DNA of 64,000 bases from Primula veris (taxonomy: Eukaryota; Streptophyta; Magnoliopsida; Ericales; Primulaceae), in the NCBI GenBank assembly GCA_963682055.1, contig OY821742.1, positions 5,541,816-5,605,815 of the forward strand. Direction: 5' to 3'. Of this stretch, positions 59,515 to 64,000 are shown piece after piece (position 1 is the stretch's first letter; each line of letters begins with the position of its first letter). Below the pieces are notes generated by a model. The model was given only the letters and a program-made list of their open reading frames with translations, did not search any database and had not been told where the DNA came from. A program made the translations under genes and the position numbers.

Positions 59515-62500
59515 TCATCTCACAACAGCATCCTTTGTTAATAGCCAACGAGTACCTTTCACGAGTTCCTCCTTAACCATGAACAGGACTGCAGCCGCCA
59601 GAACACTTTGTACTATTTTTGTACTCATTCCTTTATAAAAGCAATTAAATCCTTCATGTCGTATCATCTTCACAATTGCATCAGAGGTGCCTGGAAATAT
59701 TTAAAAGCAAACAAGTCTATTAAAGGCTAATGTAGTCATGGGAGTTGCATAGATGCAATTTGTAAGTTGGTGAAGGAAACAAATCTACAGACAGTCCCTC
59801 AAGACACCAGATCTTGGACAGGAAAAGATCCATTTCATTACGCACAAAGGCTGTGTATTGACTGAATCATGATGCTTTCAACCTTGTCAAATATTTTTCA
59901 GTTACAGGACCAGTAAAAACATGCAGAAAAAACAAGAAAAACACAATTCAAAGGAATACCAAGCCATTTTATAGTTTCTAACCTTTATAGTGAAGCCGTT
60001 TGTCTCCTCCGGTAACTTGCTTTGCTTGAAGTCTCGACTGTGAGTGGGAAAATGACACAAATAGTTCAGAACTTAGAGTTCAATTCGACAAAAGAAGGGC
60101 TAAATGAACAAATCTGTTAACAATACATTAACAAAAGCTTAATGACATCATAGATTATAACGAGCTCATTTCACTTGCCTTTACAACTAAAAGGGGGTAT
60201 GTAACGACTGTGGCTCCAAGTTTCGCCAAAGCTCCAAGAAGAAAGATCTAACAGCAAACAAATCAAGTTTACATTTAGAACTAAAAATATTAACGAATTA
60301 AAAAATATGTGGCAATCCACAATTCAATGGCTGCAGAAGCAAGGAATCAGTTAAAGAGAACTCTTAGAAAGCAGAAGTTAGTGTTGTTGTTCTTCAACTT
60401 TCTCTTCTAGTTCACGACTTTAAACCAAATAAACTTCTTGAGAACTGCGTTTATTCATGTTGTTTGCAAAAGTACAGCTTAAATGTTGAAGCAAACGACT
60501 TTAGGTATGTCCTAAAACTGAGGGTCAGAGAACTACTCCCCCAACATATTTCCCACAGTGCTTCTGTACTGGAATCTAAAAATCTTTTAAAATAACAAAA
60601 AAATGCAGCCTAAACTTAATTAACTTTCAAGATCACCCTTGGTACTTACTTCTAGAGCCGTAACACCATTGTTGCTGTTCCCACGTAAAGCACGTCTTTG
60701 CTTCAGCTTCTTTAACATGGTCTCGTAAAGCATAAATTGTAGTGAGGGGTTACTAACCTGAGCACAAAAGTGTGACAATCAGCGACGATCTACTACTACA
60801 TATCAGAATAACATTTTAACATACCATGATCAATGTTGGTAATACACCTTTCCAAAATCCCAAGACTCCAGCTTCACCATAAACTTCCTGAACCTGTACA
60901 TGGTAACTACCATGTTAACAACCAGAAAGGATGTGAAAAAAGGAATTTAAAGAGAAAGGTGACGAAATATTATATCTTTAAAGCTGTTACTTCCAACATG
61001 TATGTTTCAACCAAAGGTCATATAGCCAAAAAAAGATAAAGAAGAAGATATGGTAACTGTGCATACCGCATTGTTAGTTCCATATGGAGGGGGCTCCAAA
61101 ACAGCAACAACTATATCACCCGTATCTGCAGATGAAATGTGGGGAGGTGCTTTCTTCGTATGTGTCTGCATTACCAATGTGATAAGCAGAAGTCTTCTAG
61201 ATTAGGTAAAATTCGATTTTAGGTCAATAGTTGCTAGAGTCAAGTATATCATAGGCTAGAACAATATGGTAATATAGAGATCAAATGACCGAGTATCAAC
61301 ATAAGAAACAAAAGCAGAAGCTCCGTCTTTTTTTAGTTTTTGTTATTATATTAACGTTGGCAACTGAATGATTCTGGTGACAAAGAAGTTCTAACGGTAA
61401 GTAAACAAAGAAATTTATTAAAATGCAAGTATGTATTCAGTATCCCAGCTCTCGAATTTTTTGAATCCAGAACTGTTAGCAGTTTTATGCTCAATAATAG
61501 TCCAGAGTACTATTACATCAAACTCAATAATCTATCCAGATGAACTTCTTTATAGGAACTCCCTAAGCTCACTCCAAGAGAACAATATCTCAAGAAGCAC
61601 CCATAATTCAGATATCAAATACATCAAATAATGATAAAATTAGCTCTGGACTTCGGTTAATTACGTTTTCCTGATCAAACAACCCCATTTTAATCGATAA
61701 CAGAAGATTTTTAAAAAGGCCATTAAGTAAACCAATGGGCTTTTGACAATCATTCACAAAGTGGTCAGGATTCAGGACGATGAGCAAAACGTTGTTTATA
61801 ATATGCTCATCGCTTGGAAACTAGTGTCCTGCCAACTATATAATTTCTTAGAACTTTTACCCACGATGGAACTGAGTACAATATAACTGTGTATTTCAAC
61901 TACTTGTTGCGTGAAATGATGTCCAAATTGGCTTGGAAAACTCTGGCAAACTTGTACTTTGAAAGAATAGGGGCTATAGAAAATTTAGTAGAAACACGTA
62001 AAATTGTACAATTCCCTCGCTACAATTGCAAGAGTCCAAAAGATTACACCCCAAAATGATGTGCGTGTCTCTTAATTCTAGAAGATCGAAGACTTGGTGC
62101 ACAAGTGCCGGCAATTTACTTCAGACAAAATAAGTATTAAATAAATAAAAAATCCAGTCGTACCTGCATGCGGGTAACAACAACCCATATCGGATTCGTC
62201 ATCAGCACATTTACACAACTGCAAATAGTCAAAAGTCCAAGAAATTAAAATTCAGTTAGTCGTACGCGAAACAGAAAAGGGAATCAAGGAAATGTATTAA
62301 AAGCTACAGTAAAATTAACTATTTACCTACCGCATAAAAAATCAACCCTAAATATTGAAAGATTGCCGTTTGGCAACGTGAAATAAAGTTGTGTGATATT
62401 ATCATATTACATGCCATTTGCAATGTGAAATAAAGTTGTCATGACATCTCCGAAGATTTCTACCCATGAAAATCAAGCAAAAAATCAAAAGTAAATTAAT

Positions 62501-63124
62501 CACCCAGATAAAGCAGCAACTAAAAGTGACGACAACATCCCCACTGATCCATCACCAATTCCTCTCTTTCGGTTTTCAAGTGCAGCAAGTTCAGCCTTGT
62601 TCCTAAATATTTGATAAAAATAATAGTAAACACCCTGCACCATGAAAATTGCAGTTGCATAAGATACCATAATATTTATAAGATGAGGAAAACATGTCAT
62701 CAATACGAGATTCACAAGCTCATAATTTTCAATTAATCTTTGAGAGACCTATGTCCCCAAAATCCTCACTGTAAGGTTCAATCAAGTCAAAAAAGACAAA
62801 CGCCTCCAATTATCTATTCATAATCTCTAAATTCCAAAAGTGATTTAATTCAAATAAAAGTTACAACTCGCATAGCAAATACTATTGCAACAAGTAATAA
62901 GACAGTACTGGGGAAAGTAATGTTGTCACATGAATAGATGACAAATAACTCCTACTAAATAACATCTATGGATGTGGACAAAGAGTGTGCTACAAACAAT
63001 ACTTTGGCTGGCCCAATTTTAAGCCAAAGGTTGTACCTTTTACACAAAAAAAATAAGTAACATTAAGCTCTACAAGAAAGTGAGGGTTTTATTTCAGCTT
63101 TTCCCTATAAATATTCTCTCTCTT

Positions 63125-63181
<57 letters not shown>

Positions 63182-64000
63182 GTGTATGACTTTGCCTTTA
63201 TCTTGGAGCAACTTCTCTCTCCTCTTTCTAATTCAATCATTATCCAGCTTTTTTTATCTACAACCTCATTCCTTAAGGATATCTCAACCACTCCCTCTAT
63301 TCAATCTATTTCAGCTATTTGATCTTATTGCATTCCTTACTCTTGACAATCTTCAACAATTGATTTGTTTAAGCTATTATTTAGATCGAGACTGAAGCTG
63401 GGAAGAAGAGTGAATGAGAGAGTCTGAAAAAGCAATTTAAAAAATTAGATTTTCAAATCAAACTTGGGGGTAATCTTAGATTTGATGTTACCTGAAAATA
63501 AGATCTTCTTACATTTCAACCCTGTTTTAATTTTTGAATAATACTAATATTAACCAGCTTAAATTAACCGCTACAACATGTAAAAATACAGCTTAAAATA
63601 GCTTACCCCCAAATCACACAAAAATATCACGTTTAAATACCTTGCCAAAAAATAGTCCACCTTTTTGCTAAAATTGCTGAAACCAAATAAACCATCAATT
63701 TAGCTCAGGTGCTAAAAGCTCCCCTGATCTCAAAAACCATACCAGTTATTGTAATTTGTACCCTTTTACAAAAAAAGGTTTCCCAGAATGATACAGTATC
63801 ATAACAATATATGTTTCTAAAAAACAGCTCATCCAAATGAAGAAACCGAAATTCTTTATGGCAAAATTAGAAGAAAATTTGTAATGTGAAAAGCGTTTAT
63901 CTTAACAATAGAGAAGCCATTATAAAAGTTAGAAGAAAAATAGGAATTTTTAAGGCAGTAAGCTTCAGTCTTCATGTATGGGTTAGAATTGGTGGGTACA
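59515..64000 (-). CDS. PXN: Peroxisomal NAD carrier (PXN-type), 5' end outside the window
   Basis: This mitochondrial-carrier-family protein in Arabidopsis (PXN) imports NAD into peroxisomes. Visible exons, in order of translation: 62,504-62,634, 62,164-62,218, 61,067-61,165, 60,825-60,893, 60,650-60,757, 60,179-60,247, 59,983-60,037 and 59,515-59,690. They join in phase to 253 residues starting GVYYYFYQIFRNKAELAALE and ending at a TGA. Carrier signatures of the second and third repeats are present (TNPIWVVVTRMQ and TYPLLVVKSRLQ), with GFWKGVLPTLIM and CFYKGMSTKIVQS between them. The first repeat, about 78 residues, must lie in exon(s) beyond 64,000; nothing like it is found at 62,640-64,000. 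The intron at 60,038-60,178 has a GC donor (AAG/GCAAGT). Confidence 0.93.
63115..63182. repeat. (TC)n microsatellite
   Basis: About 33 imperfect CT units lie in the first visible intron of the carrier gene. The remaining intron to 64,000 shows no exon I can identify. Confidence 0.9.

Noticed and set aside
63080..63322. ORFs of leucine/serine and arginine/glutamate repeats
   Set aside because: They are translations of the (TC)n microsatellite.
1..64000. CRISPR arrays, operons and bacterial-type features
   Set aside because: The repeats lack spacer structure and the spliced genes are clearly plant nuclear genes.

Overview
The window is nuclear DNA of a flowering plant, probably a eudicot. It is AT-rich, has spliced genes with plant-type introns, and carries plant transposon families (hAT, CACTA, Stowaway, LINE). 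It falls into two halves. Positions 1 to about 42,900 are a repeat-dense block with almost no intact host genes. Positions 42,985-64,000 hold three spliced host genes, all on the minus strand.

Repeat half. A 5.4-5.9 kb segment occurs twice in direct orientation (about 600-6,470 and 14,440-19,885). Each copy is built from tandem modules and carries a truncated 2H cyclic-phosphodiesterase-like fragment and a two-exon coding-like leader. Two large inverted repeats follow. One is a near-palindrome at 6,640-10,290 with a 10-bp tandem repeat at its centre. The other is a 10-kb structure (arms 19,893-22,280 and 27,470-30,213) whose ends carry hairpins made from an AT-hook-protein-like gene fragment. 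A second direct duplication (10,784-13,213 and 21,974-24,309) carries hAT-type short elements; one copy also received a small CACTA element with a clean 3-bp target duplication. Then come a dead LINE RNase H region, an intact 362-codon ORF that looks transposon-related (32,754-33,842), a Stowaway element, a duplicated fragment of the COI1 3' end, a 2.26-kb hAT-like element with an 8-bp target duplication (38,049-40,306), and the broken 3' end of an HD-ZIP IV homeobox gene.

Gene half. COI1 (42,985-45,795), the F-box/leucine-rich-repeat jasmonate receptor, is complete in four exons; it keeps the known hormone-contact residues but lacks a loop of about 16 residues near its C-terminus. Next is an uncharacterised plant protein of about 756 residues (49,899-55,942, four exons) with an acidic internal repeat near its N-terminus. 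Last is a peroxisomal NAD carrier (PXN-type) whose eight visible exons lie at 59,515-62,634; the first exon lies beyond the right edge. Minisatellite arrays separate COI1 from its neighbour.

All calls come from reading the sequence and from remembered family features. No database search was run. Repeat borders are approximate unless terminal repeats and target duplications are quoted.
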